A stretch of 6,854 nucleotides of DNA from Pseudomonadota bacterium. Lineage in GTDB: Bacteria; Pseudomonadota; Gammaproteobacteria; Pseudomonadales; Oceanobacteraceae. The notes below the pieces were generated by a model. That model was given only the letters and a program-made list of their open reading frames with translations. It had not been told where the DNA came from and made no database searches. The stretch is from positions 1-6,854 of the forward strand of contig JAEWQT010000241.1 in NCBI GenBank assembly GCA_023399105.1, read 5' to 3'. Numbering within the stretch: position 1 is the first letter of the stretch; each line of letters begins with the position of its first letter. Made by a program: the position numbers and the translations under genes. Of the stretch, positions 6,786 through 6,854 are shown one piece after another.

Positions 6786-6854
6786 TTAACCCATTCGCGG
6801 CTCGACCACCACCTCACTCAGGCAGGAGTTGGCAATAAAGCAGTGCTGATGGGC
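6786..6854 (-). CDS. OsmC-family protein, last 22 codons (5' end outside window)
   Basis: The minus strand is open from the window edge (6854) to a TAA at 6786-6788 and encodes 22 residues containing HCFIANS and ending VVVEPRMG. OsmC/Ohr-like proteins carry their second redox cysteine near the C-terminus, and a block like CFIANSL followed by a beta strand ending in VEP is typical of one branch of the family. Such proteins reduce peroxides through a cysteine pair; only the second cysteine could be present here. The call rests on a short stretch and on family memory. The gene reads in the same direction as mrpA but is separated from it by 224 bp containing a hairpin and a probable promoter. Confidence 0.55.
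   Translation of the reverse strand, partial: AHQHCFIANSCLSEVVVEPRMG

Overview
The window is a conserved bacterial chromosome segment. Protein similarity recognisable by eye (RadA, and a Mrp antiporter operon with MrpA fused to MrpB) points to a proteobacterium, most likely a moderately GC-rich gammaproteobacterium, perhaps marine or salt-adapted. The genus cannot be fixed from the sequence alone.

Layout. Bases 1-678 (+) hold the C-terminal half of radA, cut by the window edge. Its stop codon touches, with no spacer, the stop codon of a gene running the other way. Bases 679-6561 (-) are a complete, tightly packed six-gene operon for a Mrp-type multisubunit monovalent cation/proton antiporter. 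In transcription order it is mrpA (fused A+B, 931 aa), mrpC (143 aa), mrpD (506 aa), mrpE (162 aa after start correction), mrpF (89 aa) and mrpG (127 aa). Neighbouring genes overlap by 1, 4, 11 and 7 bp; only mrpF-mrpG has a gap (14 bp). Each of mrpC to mrpG has a purine-rich ribosome binding site, all but mrpG's lying inside the preceding gene. Bases 6562-6785 are intergenic. They carry a probable mrpA promoter with a perfect TATAAT box, a small dyad, a triple GTTGAGG heptamer repeat (G-quadruplex-like) and a long imperfect hairpin. Bases 6786-6854 (-) are the last 22 codons of a gene that looks like an OsmC-family protein.

Function. The six Mrp proteins assemble into one inner-membrane complex related to respiratory complex I. 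MrpA and MrpD resemble the NuoL/M/N proton-pumping subunits, MrpC resembles NuoK, and the C-terminal part of MrpA contains the MbhD/MbhE-like and MrpB modules. The complex exports Na+ (in some systems K+) in exchange for H+ and serves pH and salt homeostasis. radA (branch migration in recombination) and the OsmC-like gene (peroxide defence family) are probably unrelated neighbours.

I see no convincing undescribed system. The most unusual elements are the repeat/hairpin block upstream of mrpA, the basic C-terminal tail on MrpC and the zero-spacer convergent radA/mrpG junction.
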